DNA of 64,000 bases from Oscillospiraceae bacterium (GTDB lineage: Bacteria; Bacillota; Clostridia; Oscillospirales; Acutalibacteraceae): the NCBI GenBank assembly GCA_003514385.1, contig DOQR01000002.1, forward strand, positions 128,339-192,338. The letters run 5' to 3'. Positions 1 to 8,761 of the stretch are shown here, piece by piece. The stretch's first letter is position 1. The number at the start of each line of letters is the position of its first letter. The notes under the pieces are model-generated. The model was not told the DNA's origin and did not search any database. It worked only from the letters and a program-made list of their open reading frames with translations. A program made the position numbers and the translations under genes.

Positions 1-1039
1 TGGTCGTCTCGGGGGCATCCGTTGTAGTCTCAGGAGCGGCGGTTGTGCCGGGCTCGACATACGGAACAAGCTTCAAATTGTTGCCGCGGAAATAGGTGCC
101 ATTCTCGAGCGTGATCACAGTGCCTGCCTTAACATCCTCTTTGTAGTCCTTGATGGAGAGCTCGATATATCTCAGATCGTAATAGACCATATATCCGTTT
201 TCGGAATCCGTGGGAACGAGGGTGTATTTGCCGGGTTTGATATCCTTGCCGACCTTGTACATTCCGGAGTTGTAGCTGCCGTCGCTGTTTGCACCGGGGA
301 TTTTTACTCCGAGGGAAGTGTCTTCCATGAACAGGACGCGCTGACCCTTTTCAAGGTTGTAATAAACGGGATAATCCTCGGCGAACATGATTGCCGTTGC
401 GTCCTCGTCAAAATAATCGCTTGATGAGAAAACAGTGAAGAACGAGCCTTCGGATGAACCGAGAGTGGTTATGCCTGCGGGGATGTCAACGCCGACTCTG
501 TAGGAGCCGAGCTTGTATTTGCCGTTTGTGGCGCCCATTTTATCGACTTCGGAGGCGAGGATGAATTTGCCGTTCTTGACTTCAAGAGTATATCCGGCTT
601 TCATGGTGACGAACAGTCCGCAGGGAAGAATCTCAAATTCAAGCTCGCCGTCTTTACCGTCGGTAAGCATAAGCGAGCATTTCTTTGAATTGGGAACTAC
701 ATAGTATTCGCCTGCCGCGAGGTTCTTGCCGCAGGTATATTTTCCGTCCTTTTTCCACTCGGGCTTTCTGACCGAGGGAGTGGTGGTGTTGACATGACCG
801 GGATTTCTTGAGATGTCTGTAACCCTTCTGACGGCGTCGGAAGCGGGCTCTTTCTTCTCGGGCTCAGTCGTCTCTTCGGATGAGGGTTCGGTGCTCTCAT
901 CGGTGATTGCATCGACTGCCGCGCCGCTCTCTGAGGGGGCAGTTGTGTCGTCTCCGTTCTTCTTCGACTTGCAGCCGCAGAAGAGGAACATTATCGCGCA
1001 CATGATGAGCGCAACGGCGGAGATAAGTTTTCTTTTCAT
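1..1039 (-). CDS. Putative secreted lipoprotein with repeated G-Y-x-V/L-G-x-x-I-x-x-G modules (3' end outside window)
   Basis: The frame runs leftwards from an ATG at 1039 and is still open at base 1, so the C-terminus is missing. The N-terminus is MKRK followed by a hydrophobic segment and a Cys at residue 21 within LFCGC, a lipobox-like site although the -3 residue is Phe, which is atypical. A Thr/Glu/Ser-rich linker follows (about residues 24-70). At about residues 96-112, 172-186 and 260-276 related motifs recur (GKYTCGKNLAAGEYYV, GSYRVGVDIPAG, GMYKVGKDIKPGKYTL). This short beta-rich module is seen in Firmicutes surface lipoproteins of unknown role. The visible end is again Thr/Pro/Ala-rich. 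AAAGGAAAAG lies just upstream of the start. Export and lipidation are inferred; no enzymatic function is visible. Confidence 0.75.
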   Translation of the reverse strand, partial: MKRKLISAVALIMCAIMFLFCGCKSKKNGDDTTAPSESGAAVDAITDESTEPSSEETTEPEKKEPASDAVRRVTDISRNPGHVNTTTPSVRKPEWKKDGKYTCGKNLAAGEYYVVPNSKKCSLMLTDGKDGELEFEILPCGLFVTMKAGYTLEVKNGKFILASEVDKMGATNGKYKLGSYRVGVDIPAGITTLGSSEGSFFTVFSSSDYFDEDATAIMFAEDYPVYYNLEKGQRVLFMEDTSLGVKIPGANSDGSYNSGMYKVGKDIKPGKYTLVPTDSENGYMVYYDLRYIELSIKDYKEDVKAGTVITLENGTYFRGNNLKLVPYVEPGTTAAPETTTDAPETT

Positions 1040-1125
1040 TGTCTTTTCCTTTCTTTTTTTGACTTTCTTTTTTCTTTCCCTGAGAAGACTTTGCGGGATA
1101 ATTCCGTTCGGTCAATCTCAAATTG

Positions 1126-1154
1126 AGTATATCAAAATATGCAAAACTTGTCAA
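1126..1154 (-). promoter_or_regulatory. Sigma-A promoter of the lipoprotein gene
   Basis: On the minus strand TTGACA (1154-1149) and TATACT (1131-1126) are separated by 17 bp, about 90 bp upstream of the start codon at 1039. The match to consensus is strong. Confidence 0.75.
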
Positions 1155-1267
1155 CGAAAATTCACCGAAAATTGTCAATTTGAACAAACATATGGGGAGG
1201 ATGTGAAAAGCGTGACTAAAAAATATATAAAAAATTATATTTTGCTGCGAAATTTATGTTAACTTTG

Positions 1268-1296
1268 TTGACTTAATTTGCCGAATGTTTTAAACT
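1268..1296 (+). promoter_or_regulatory. Possible promoter of the PHP gene pair
   Basis: TTGACT (1268-1273), 17 bp, TAAACT (1291-1296), 40 bp before the first PHP start codon. The -10 box matches only 4 of 6 positions. The rest of the 296-bp divergent region is AT-rich and shows no gene. Confidence 0.5.
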
Positions 1297-1335
1297 ATGT
1301 TACAGAATAAAAAATTAACATACGGAGGAATGACA

Positions 1336-2817
1336 ATGTTCAAACGCACCCTGTCGCTGCTGCTCTGCTTACTTGTTGCGGTGCCTTCGCTCGCGTTCTG
1401 TGCCTTTGCACAGGAGAACGAGGTGTCTCCTGCGGAGATAAGTTACGAGATAACAGACCCTTATGCGGATGTCGATTGGGACAGCTGGGGAATATATAAG
1501 GCTCAGCTGCACACTCAGAGCAACGCGAGCGACGGATATCTGCCGATCCACGAAGTCGTTGAGAGACACTATGACCTCAACTACGATATCCTCGCGCTCA
1601 CAGACCACGGCACGATAAACAAGGGCTGGGATCAGAAGCCGCAGCTCGTGCCGCTGATAAGACTCGTCAAATATGAGCGCACGAAGCTCGCGCCAATTTA
1701 CCCGCTGACCGATGAGGAGTACAAGGCCTATACGACCGGTACCGCCGCATCGCAGACGAGAACGCATAACAACGGTATGCTCGATGTCCCGCAGGGCATA
1801 GAGCTCAATATGGCGACCCCGAAGTGCGACTGCCATCTGACCGGCTACTATGCCGACTACGGTCAGGGTCTCGCCGGCGTTTACGGCGACTATGAGACTC
1901 CGTCGAAGGGCGTGCGACGCAAGGGCGGAATATCCATGCTCTCCCATGTCGGCGAGTATGTCTATCCCGAAAAGGACAGCAAAGACCATGTCGGTCAGAA
2001 GATAGACGATTATTATGCCAATAAATTTGCGCGCATCTTCCTTGATAACAAGGGCTCGAGCGTCGGCATGGGCATCAACAGCGCCACCGACGCGCACACC
2101 CGCTGCGACCGCATACTTTATGATCAGATACTCCAAAAGACCATACCCAATAACGTCGTCCCGTGGGGCTTCGCTTTCTCCGATTCTCACGATGTCCGCT
2201 CGATAAACGACGCCTATACCATGATGGTTCTGCCGGAACTCACCAACGAGAATGTCCGCAAGGGCATGGAGAACGGCTGGTGCTTCGCAGTCTCCCACTA
2301 TTCAAACGGTGTTGAGCTCAACGGCATGGAAGAGATGCCCGGCTTCGACGAGGATAAGGTCTATGACACCGAGGCTTATCTGCGCGACGACACTCCGCTC
2401 GTCACCCGCGTGACCGTCGACGACGAAAATGACACGATAAGCATCGAGGGCACGAACTTCAATTCGATAACCTGGGTCTCGAACTGCAATGTTATCAAGC
2501 GCGAGACGGATATAGACAGCGGCAAGGCGACCCTCGATCTTCACGCGGACGATCTGCTCGACACGCCCTATCTCTATGTCAGATTCTATATCACCGGCGA
2601 CAACGGCATCTGCTATTCTCAGCCCTTCGTTATCAGAAGAAACGGCGAGGACTTCGGCAAGGTCAGAGTTCCGAGAACCCACGACCTCTCGACCGCCCTG
2701 CGCGCCACAGTTACAGTGCTTGACTGGACTTATTTCAAGTTCAATCCCATTGTCTGGGCGTTCAAGTATTTCTTCCTCGGCTACAATGCTTTCGATCATT
2801 TCTTCGACGCATATTGA
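1336..2817 (+). CDS. Secreted PHP-domain metal-dependent phosphoesterase-like protein 1
   Basis: Start ATG at 1336 is chosen because GGAGG at 1324-1328 sits 7 bases upstream; an ATG at 1330 is too close. A signal peptide is clear (FKRTLSLLLCLLVAVPSLAF...). The PHP (polymerase and histidinol phosphatase) fold is indicated by QLHTQSNASDG near the mature N-terminus, LALTDHG about 45 residues later, GIELN in mid-protein, MLSHVGE, and AFSDSHD near the end. In the first motif the usual His-x-His metal pair reads His-Thr-Gln, so one metal ligand is replaced. The C-terminus ends in an aromatic, hydrophobic tail. The next gene is a paralogue 18 bp downstream, so the two form an operon. Substrate is unknown; extracellular phosphoester hydrolysis is a family-level inference. 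Confidence 0.8.
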   Translation: MFKRTLSLLLCLLVAVPSLAFCAFAQENEVSPAEISYEITDPYADVDWDSWGIYKAQLHTQSNASDGYLPIHEVVERHYDLNYDILALTDHGTINKGWDQKPQLVPLIRLVKYERTKLAPIYPLTDEEYKAYTTGTAASQTRTHNNGMLDVPQGIELNMATPKCDCHLTGYYADYGQGLAGVYGDYETPSKGVRRKGGISMLSHVGEYVYPEKDSKDHVGQKIDDYYANKFARIFLDNKGSSVGMGINSATDAHTRCDRILYDQILQKTIPNNVVPWGFAFSDSHDVRSINDAYTMMVLPELTNENVRKGMENGWCFAVSHYSNGVELNGMEEMPGFDEDKVYDTEAYLRDDTPLVTRVTVDDENDTISIEGTNFNSITWVSNCNVIKRETDIDSGKATLDLHADDLLDTPYLYVRFYITGDNGICYSQPFVIRRNGEDFGKVRVPRTHDLSTALRATVTVLDWTYFKFNPIVWAFKYFFLGYNAFDHFFDAY

Positions 2818-2835
2818 TTTAAGGAGAATATATAA

Positions 2836-4179
2836 ATGAAGAAGAACTTCAAGCGCGTTCTGTCGGCTGCGCTGGTTGTCGTGATGCTGTTCACCGCTTT
2901 CCCGGCGGCGTTCGCGTTCGGCTCGAAAGAGACGGATTATACGATAATCAGCCCCTATGAGCAGGTCGACTGGAGCACATGGAAAACCTACAAAGCAAAC
3001 CTCCACGCCCATTGCGACGCGAGCGACGGCGACCCGACGCTCGACGAGATGGTCGAGGAATATTATAAGGCGGACTATGATATCCTTGCGATGACCGACC
3101 ACGGCGTTATCACAAATGGCTGGACGAGTGAGCGAGAGACGAACGGAATTTTCAACAAGTTCAGAAAAGTCTACCCGATGAGCGAAGAAAACTACGAGCG
3201 CATCACAAAGGGACTTGACCGCGGCGGCAGAGGCATGACCGATATACGCGGCGGTATCGAATGCAATATGGCTGTTATCTCAAAGACCCATGTCAACGGA
3301 TATTTCACCACCTACGGTCAGGGCGAGTGGGGAATCGAAAACGACTACAGAACCGCTCCCGTTGAAATTGAAAAGGCGGGCGGCTATTCCGTGCTCAACC
3401 ATGTCGGCGACTGGGTCGATTCCGGCAGATTCCCGCACCGCTCGCACTGGAACGTCTACATAGCCTATTTCGCGGGCATATTCATCGACTGCCCGAGCTG
3501 CCTCGGCATGGAGATAGTCAACAACACCGACAGAGTCACCCGCGGCGACCGCGAGCTCTGGGATGAGCTGCTTCAGGTCGTTATCCCCAAGGGCAGAAAT
3601 ATCTGGGCTTTTGCCGATGACGATTCCGAAAAGCTCAACGAGGTCGGCAGATCTTTCGAGTTCTTCGTCCTGCCCGAGAACAACGAAGCGAATGTCAAAA
3701 AAGCGATGAAAGACGGCAACTTCTTTGCCGCGAGCAAATATTACAAGACCACCGACGGAGTCGGCGACTTTGACGGCGACGGCAATGTGCCGCTCGTGAC
3801 CGGTATCAAAGTCGACCAAAAAGCGAATACGATAACCGTTGCCACCGATCCTACCCGCGATTGCCGGGTCATCGAGTGGATAGCCGACGGCAAAGTTATC
3901 GCCACTGGCAACACTATCGACCTCAACGACTATGAAAAGGATCTCGGCTGCTACATCCGCTTCCAGATGAAGGGCAGCGGCGGCGTGACCTATTCTCAGC
4001 CGTTCGAGCTTCAGCACAAGGGCAGAATAGATAAGCCTGTCCCCAGCTGGGCGCTCTGGGTTTTCAAGACCGAAGCGGGTCAGAAGTTCATGAAGTTCTA
4101 CCATTCCCGTTCGTTCGCTCTCGGTGCGTTCATCGCCGAGAAGATAAGAATCCTCATCGAGGATAACATCAAAAAGTAA
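2836..4179 (+). CDS. Secreted PHP-domain metal-dependent phosphoesterase-like protein 2
   Basis: Paralogue of the preceding gene, preceded by AAGGAG. A signal peptide (VLSAALVVVMLFTAFPAAFA) leads into NLHAHCDASDG, which keeps the canonical His-x-His metal pair, then LAMTDHG, GGIECNMA, VLNHVGD and AFADDDSE. The match to its neighbour covers nearly the whole length, including the openings (DPYADVDW against SPYEQVDW), so a tandem duplication is likely. The C-terminus is amphipathic and basic. A hairpin with a T-tract follows at 4219-4249. It probably acts outside the membrane as a metal-dependent phosphoesterase of unknown substrate. Because it retains the ligands, it is the better candidate for the catalytically active member of the pair. 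Confidence 0.82.
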   Translation: MKKNFKRVLSAALVVVMLFTAFPAAFAFGSKETDYTIISPYEQVDWSTWKTYKANLHAHCDASDGDPTLDEMVEEYYKADYDILAMTDHGVITNGWTSERETNGIFNKFRKVYPMSEENYERITKGLDRGGRGMTDIRGGIECNMAVISKTHVNGYFTTYGQGEWGIENDYRTAPVEIEKAGGYSVLNHVGDWVDSGRFPHRSHWNVYIAYFAGIFIDCPSCLGMEIVNNTDRVTRGDRELWDELLQVVIPKGRNIWAFADDDSEKLNEVGRSFEFFVLPENNEANVKKAMKDGNFFAASKYYKTTDGVGDFDGDGNVPLVTGIKVDQKANTITVATDPTRDCRVIEWIADGKVIATGNTIDLNDYEKDLGCYIRFQMKGSGGVTYSQPFELQHKGRIDKPVPSWALWVFKTEAGQKFMKFYHSRSFALGAFIAEKIRILIEDNIKK

Positions 4180-4218
4180 ACTGCGGCACTTCTCCGGCTT
4201 TTCCCGGAGGGGTGCTCC

Positions 4219-4249
4219 GTGCTTTGAAAGCGCAAGAAAAGCACTTTTT
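4219..4249 (+). terminator. Terminator after the PHP operon
   Basis: GTGCTTT (4219-4225) pairs with AAAGCAC (4238-4244) and is followed by TTTTTC. A second GC-rich hairpin (CTCCGG...CCGGAG) lies just upstream. Confidence 0.6.
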
Positions 4250-4335
4250 CTTATAACTTTGATATCTTTGTTAAATTTTTGTATCGCGGTACAAAAATAA
4301 TTTGAAAAATGAAGATTGTTTATTGTTTTTGCATA

Positions 4336-4363
4336 TTGTCTTTTGCCATGTTGGTGATATAAT
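4336..4363 (+). promoter_or_regulatory. Promoter of the V-type ATPase operon
   Basis: TTGTCT (4336-4341), 16 bp, perfect TATAAT (4358-4363), about 85 bp before the first operon gene. Confidence 0.6.
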
Positions 4364-4446
4364 TTAGTAGCTGAAAGAAGCAGAAATAGTATATATAATA
4401 GGTATATCGGAAATGTATACCAAAACAGCGCAAAAGAGGTGCAGTT

Positions 4447-4761
4447 ATGGAAAGCATCATTAAAACGATAGTCGATATGGACAAGCGCGCGCGAAAGCGC
4501 ACCATGGAGGAACAGGAGTTCTTCGACAAGGCGGATTCCGAGCTTGCCGAGCAGGCGAAGAAGATTCAGTCTGAGGAGCAGGAACGCGCCGACAGCGAGA
4601 TAGCAAAGACCGCATCCGAATATGACGCAAAGCTGAAAGCGGCTCTCGACGAGATAGAGAAGAAGGCTCAGGCAGTCTCCGATACTCTCGACGAGCAGAG
4701 CAAGGCTAACCGCGAAAAATGGGCGCAGGAGCTCGCCGACAGAGCCGTGAACGCCGACTGA
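4447..4761 (+). CDS. V-type ATP synthase subunit H/G-like (peripheral stalk)
   Basis: A 104-residue, almost wholly alpha-helical, charged protein rich in Glu, Lys, Ala and Gln with no hydrophobic segment, typical of the coiled-coil stator subunit that pairs with subunit E in bacterial V/A-type ATPases. It is the first gene of a nine-gene operon and is followed by subunit C after 29 bp. The assignment relies on position and coiled-coil composition because the family is weakly conserved. It would connect the membrane subunit I to the catalytic head. The TATAAT at 4358-4363 lies upstream. Confidence 0.75.
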   Translation: MESIIKTIVDMDKRARKRTMEEQEFFDKADSELAEQAKKIQSEEQERADSEIAKTASEYDAKLKAALDEIEKKAQAVSDTLDEQSKANREKWAQELADRAVNAD

Positions 4762-4790
4762 TCAGATTCTTTTGAAAGGAAGTGTGCCGT

Positions 4791-5837
4791 ATGACAGTTT
4801 CGTCCGCCGCAAACGCAGTGCTCGCAAAGGCTCGTGCTATGTACGGCAAACGCCTGACCGCGCAGAACTACACCGATCTGCTCGCCTGCCGTTCCGTCAA
4901 CGAGGCGGCGGCTTATCTGAAGGCTCACACCGCCTATGCCGACGCGTTCGAGGGCGTGACAATGGGCTCGCTCAGACGCTGGCAGATAGAGATACTGCTC
5001 AGGGAGCATCTTTCAAACAACTTCGCTTCCCTTTGCAGATATGAAAAATCCATCGGCGACGGATTCTATAAATATTTCGTGACGCTGAGCGATGTTGATA
5101 TGCTGCTCCATTCGGTGCGCTATCTCAACAGCCGCCACCCGGAGAAGAACCTCGCCAAAGTGCCCGACTTCTTCGTGCGCCACTCGGAGCTCAACGCCGC
5201 AGCGCTTGAGACCGCGACAAATGTTGATCTGCTTTTGGCGGCAGTCGAGGGCTCACCGTATAAAGCGGTTCTTGCCCCGTTTGCCTCTGTCGGTTCCGAC
5301 GGCAGACCCGATTATTTCGCCATGGAGCTGGCGCTCAACAAATATCTCCACTCGCAGGCGGAGGCGCTCATCAAAAAGAACTACAAGGGCAAGGAACGCA
5401 AGGAGCTTGACGCGATGCACGCGTTCGACACGGATGCCGAGAATATCGTCTCGCTCTACAGGCTCAAGAGGCTTACGAATATGCCGCAGAGCGTGCTCAC
5501 CACGATGCTTATGCCCGGCGGAACGCTCGATGAGAAGGCGCTGACAGGATTTATGAAAGCGCCGGATGCCGAAAAGGCACTCCAAACGCTCAAGGGCACG
5601 GCGTATGCCGCATTTGCCGAGCGGGGTGACCGATCGGTCGAGCAGGTGAGTGCAAAGCTCAGATATGACCGCGCGAAAGGTCTTGTGCGGTTTTCAACCT
5701 TCCCGAGCGTCGTGATGATGAGTTATGTCGCGCTCGCGGAGAATGAAGCAGAAAATCTTACCCACATTATTGAGGGTATAAGATATAATATTCCGCCCGA
5801 AGAAATAAGCCGACTTCTTATCGGCGTGGGCGACTGA
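4791..5837 (+). CDS. ntpC: V-type ATP synthase subunit C (central-stalk socket, subunit d type)
   Basis: A 348-aa protein of mostly helical character. The ATG at 4791 is preferred over an in-frame GTG at 4782 because AAAGGAAG (4775-4782) gives proper spacing only to the ATG. The N-terminus (SAANAVLAKARAMYGKRLT) and the C-terminal VMMSYVALAENEAENLTHII followed by an IRYNIPPEEI segment are typical of the V/A-type C (d) subunit family, whose members build a funnel joining the rotor ring to the central stalk. It lies between the stalk subunit H and membrane subunit I. Confidence rests on these motifs and the operon context. Confidence 0.88.
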   Translation: MTVSSAANAVLAKARAMYGKRLTAQNYTDLLACRSVNEAAAYLKAHTAYADAFEGVTMGSLRRWQIEILLREHLSNNFASLCRYEKSIGDGFYKYFVTLSDVDMLLHSVRYLNSRHPEKNLAKVPDFFVRHSELNAAALETATNVDLLLAAVEGSPYKAVLAPFASVGSDGRPDYFAMELALNKYLHSQAEALIKKNYKGKERKELDAMHAFDTDAENIVSLYRLKRLTNMPQSVLTTMLMPGGTLDEKALTGFMKAPDAEKALQTLKGTAYAAFAERGDRSVEQVSAKLRYDRAKGLVRFSTFPSVVMMSYVALAENEAENLTHIIEGIRYNIPPEEISRLLIGVGD

Positions 5838-5873
5838 CAGCTTTTTAAGAGTTTAAAAGGACGGTGATAAACC

Positions 5874-7859
5874 TTGGCAGTTGCAAAAATGAAGCTTGTT
5901 AAAGTCACAGGTCCGCTCGACCAGCTTAACAATTTCATTTCAACCTGCTGCTTGGACGGATCGTTCCATCCCGAGCAGGCAACGCAGTATATGTCTGCGT
6001 CAATGGGTTATTCGACGCTCAGCGAGGAAAACCCGTATGCGCCGATGCTGCAAAAAATAGAGGAGCTTATCCGCGAGAATGATTCCGCGCCCGACCCGAC
6101 GATAGTCGGCGACCGCTCGCGTGAGATTCAGCTCGACGATAAGACCAGCGCCTACATCGACGAACTGGACGAAAAATTGTCCGCGATGCACGATGAGTAC
6201 AAGGAGCTTGAGGATCAGCTCGAGCAGTGCCGAAACGGCATTGCGAAATATGAGCATTTCACGGGCTTCGATGTCGGACTCGATGAGCTGTTCAACTGCA
6301 AGTTCATCAAAACCCGCTTCGGTCATATGCCCAAAGAGAGCTACGAGAAGCTTGTCGCCTATGACGACGACCCCTATGTGCTCTTCATCCCGTGCTCGAC
6401 CGATGCGACCGACTATTGGGGCGTCTACTGCGCGCCGAGAGAACGCGTCGACGAGGTCGACAGCATCTTCGCGGGACTCAATTTCGAGCGTCTCCAGGTT
6501 CCCTCGGCGGTCGGTACCGTTGAGCAGGTCATAGATCAACTCAAGAGCAATATCGAGATTATAGAGGGCGACTTAAAGCAGCTCGACGAGCGCGCCGCGG
6601 CACTCTGGAAAGAGAACCGCAAACGCTGCAACGAGATATATACGAAGCTCGTCGATCTCAATACAGTCTTTGAGATGCGCCGCTACGCCGCGTGCCACAA
6701 CAAGTATTTCTTCTATGTCGGCTGGGTGCTCGCGCATGATTCAAAGGCGTTTGAGAAGAAAGCGGAGGCTATAGAGAATGTCGAAGTCGAGGAGAATGAC
6801 CCCGACAAGAGCTCCGGAAAGACTCCGCCCGTGAAGCTCAGAAACCCCGCGATATTCAAGCCCTATGAATACTTCGTCGATATGTACGGTCTGCCGTCAT
6901 ATTCGGATATCGATGTCACGGGCTTCGTCGCGATAACTTATACACTGCTGTTCGGTATCATGTTCGGCGATCTCGGCCAGGGACTTGTGCTCTTCCTGCT
7001 CGGTATCCTCGGCTGGAAGATAAAGAAGATGCCCCTCGCGCGCATACTTATTCCGTGTGGTCTTTCGAGTGCGGTGTTCGGCTTCGTGTTCGGCTCGGTG
7101 TTCGGATATGAAGATATGCTCGACCCTGTTTATCATGCGCTGGGTATGGCGTCAAAGCCGCTGAGCGTTATGGATTCGATAAACACCGTTCTGATAGTTG
7201 CTATCGGCATAGGAGTCGTCCTTGTCGTGACCGCGATGCTCCTGAATGTAATATCCTGCCTCAAGCATAAAAAGATAGGCGAAGCGATATTAAGCAACAA
7301 CGGACTCGTCGGCATACTGTTCTATCTCGCGGGCGTTGCGTTCTGCGTAGCGTTCATGAACGGCCCCCAGGTTCTCCCGAACAGCGTGCTGTTCAGCGTC
7401 ATGGGCGTCTGCGCCGTGCTGCTCTATATCAAAGAGATACCGATCGGCATTATCGACAAGCATCCGGACTGGAAGCCCGACAGCATCGTTGACTTCCTGC
7501 TTCAGAACCTGTTCGAGCTTATCGAATATGTCCTGTCCTATTTCAGCAACACCGTGTCCTTCCTTCGTGTCGGCGCGTTTGTTATAGTCCACGCCAGTAT
7601 GATGATGGTTGTGTTCACCCTCGGCGGTGACGGCAGCAACATCCCCGTTATCATCATAGGCAATATTATCGTCATCGCCCTTGAAGGTCTGCTTTCGGGC
7701 ATTCAGGGACTGCGTCTTGAGTTCTACGAGATGTTCAGCCGCTTCTATGAAGGCGGCGGCAGGGCGTTCACACCCGCAAAGCTCGAGCAGGCTCAGACAA
7801 ATATAAAAACCAAAATTGCCGGTAAAAAGGCCAAAAAGGCTTTAGCCAATAAAGACTAA
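5874..7859 (+). CDS. ntpI: V-type ATP synthase subunit I (membrane subunit a)
   Basis: A 661-aa protein with a long soluble, coiled-coil N-terminal half (about residues 1-340) and a C-terminal half holding seven or so membrane helices, the normal plan of the V/A-type a subunit that carries the ion half-channels. Start is TTG at 5874 with AAAGGACGGTGA 7 bases upstream. The TYTLLFGIMFGDLGQGL segment and the late helix YVLSYFSNTVSFLRVGAF, which carries the essential Arg of the half-channel, are both visible. Family knowledge places it against the proteolipid ring encoded directly downstream. Ion specificity (H+ or Na+) cannot be read from this subunit. Confidence 0.95.
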   Translation: MAVAKMKLVKVTGPLDQLNNFISTCCLDGSFHPEQATQYMSASMGYSTLSEENPYAPMLQKIEELIRENDSAPDPTIVGDRSREIQLDDKTSAYIDELDEKLSAMHDEYKELEDQLEQCRNGIAKYEHFTGFDVGLDELFNCKFIKTRFGHMPKESYEKLVAYDDDPYVLFIPCSTDATDYWGVYCAPRERVDEVDSIFAGLNFERLQVPSAVGTVEQVIDQLKSNIEIIEGDLKQLDERAAALWKENRKRCNEIYTKLVDLNTVFEMRRYAACHNKYFFYVGWVLAHDSKAFEKKAEAIENVEVEENDPDKSSGKTPPVKLRNPAIFKPYEYFVDMYGLPSYSDIDVTGFVAITYTLLFGIMFGDLGQGLVLFLLGILGWKIKKMPLARILIPCGLSSAVFGFVFGSVFGYEDMLDPVYHALGMASKPLSVMDSINTVLIVAIGIGVVLVVTAMLLNVISCLKHKKIGEAILSNNGLVGILFYLAGVAFCVAFMNGPQVLPNSVLFSVMGVCAVLLYIKEIPIGIIDKHPDWKPDSIVDFLLQNLFELIEYVLSYFSNTVSFLRVGAFVIVHASMMMVVFTLGGDGSNIPVIIIGNIIVIALEGLLSGIQGLRLEFYEMFSRFYEGGGRAFTPAKLEQAQTNIKTKIAGKKAKKALANKD

Positions 7860-7875
7860 TCGGAGGTAAAGTAAA

Positions 7876-8373
7876 ATGACAACTCTTTTTTATTCCGTTA
7901 TGATCGTAGTTCCCGCGGCGGTGCTTCTCGCATCCGTTGTGTACACAATGAAGAAGCACTCTGAGGGTCAGAGCATCAAAAAGAGCCTTCGCATGAACGC
8001 GGCAACTTTCGCCGTCATGGTTCTGCTCGTTGCAGGCTGCGCTATGGGCGCTTTTGCAACCGGCAGCGAGGACACTACCGCAGCTCCGGCTGATACAACC
8101 GCCGCTCAGGCTTCCGACGCAGTCGCCGAGAGCGCAGAAGCGACAACCGTTAAAGATAACTCCAAGGGTCTCGGACTTCTTGCCGCTGGTCTTGTTACCG
8201 GTCTTGCCGGTATCGGCGGCGGTATCGCAGTTGCCGCCGGCGCTCCCGCAGCTATCGCCGCAACGAGCGAGGATCCCAAGGCATTCGGTAAAGCGCTTAT
8301 CTTCGTCGCCCTCGGTGAGTCGATAGCCCTTTACGGTGTCGTTATCTCCATACTTATCCTCAACAAGGTCTGA
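7876..8373 (+). CDS. ntpK: V-type ATP synthase subunit K (proteolipid ring) with N-terminal extension
   Basis: The last 65 residues form a standard two-helix proteolipid: a Gly/Ala-rich helix, the polar loop ATSEDPKAFGKA, and a second helix with the ion-binding Glu148 in VALGESIALYG. In front of this the protein has two extra hydrophobic segments (about residues 4-24 and 44-62) and a Thr/Ala/Asp-rich linker (63-96). The second segment ends in a signal-peptidase-like small-residue stretch (GAFA), so this part may be removed. The total, 165 aa, is about twice a single-hairpin c subunit, but the front half is not a second proteolipid copy. No Gln ligand is seen in the first ring helix, which argues mildly for H+ over Na+. 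Confidence 0.9.
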   Translation: MTTLFYSVMIVVPAAVLLASVVYTMKKHSEGQSIKKSLRMNAATFAVMVLLVAGCAMGAFATGSEDTTAAPADTTAAQASDAVAESAEATTVKDNSKGLGLLAAGLVTGLAGIGGGIAVAAGAPAAIAATSEDPKAFGKALIFVALGESIALYGVVISILILNKV

Positions 8374-8395
8374 CGCCTGCAGGGCAGAAGAACGG

Positions 8396-8423
8396 CAGTG
8401 TAAAGCAATATAACTTTACGCTG
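8396..8423 (+). other. TGTAAAG-type hairpin between ATPase genes K and F
   Basis: CAGTGTAAAG (8396-8405) pairs with CTTTACGCTG (8414-8423) around an 8-base loop, a 10-bp stem with one G-T pair. There is no T-tract, so it is not a standard terminator. Similar hairpins occur at 36887, 37042, 40686 and 45014. It may adjust expression or RNA stability between the proteolipid gene, needed in many copies, and the later genes. Confidence 0.5.
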
Positions 8424-8443
8424 CGTTGAAAGGAACGGAAGTT

Positions 8444-8749
8444 ATGCGTTTTTATTTGATAAGCGACAATGCCGATACGCTTGTCGGAATGCGCCTTGCG
8501 GGTATCGACGGCGAGCTTGTGCACGACGCCCAGTCGGTCGAGGATGCGGTCAACCGCTGCCTCGCCGATGAAGAGGTCGGAATCATTCTCATCACGCGCC
8601 CGCTGTGCGAGCTGTGCGGCGATTTCATAACGCAGACAAAGCGCAGTTACGATAAGCCGCTGATAGTCGAGATCCCAGACCGCCACGGTTCGCAGGGGAG
8701 CGACTCCATCGCGCGCTATGTGCGTGACACTATCGGCATAAAGATTTGA
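8444..8749 (+). CDS. ntpG: V-type ATP synthase subunit F (central stalk)
   Basis: A 101-aa Rossmann-like small subunit. The N-terminus RFYLISDNADTLVGMRLAGI matches the family signature for subunit F, followed by an EEVGIILITRPLC strand and LIVEIPDRHG near the end. ATG at 8444 is used rather than an upstream in-frame TTG at 8426, because AAAGGAACGG lies correctly in front of the ATG. It lies between the proteolipid gene and subunit E. In the complex it binds subunit D in the rotating shaft and can modulate ATPase activity. Confidence 0.9.
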   Translation: MRFYLISDNADTLVGMRLAGIDGELVHDAQSVEDAVNRCLADEEVGIILITRPLCELCGDFITQTKRSYDKPLIVEIPDRHGSQGSDSIARYVRDTIGIKI

Positions 8750-8761
8750 GGTGTTTAACCA

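Noticed and set aside
1369-2298. Antisense frame opposite the first PHP gene
   Set aside because: No ribosome site, and the sense strand encodes a clear secreted PHP protein. Other large antisense frames (18062-19522 opposite oadA, 29789-30670 opposite dnaK, 32769-33656 opposite dnaJ) are shadows as well.
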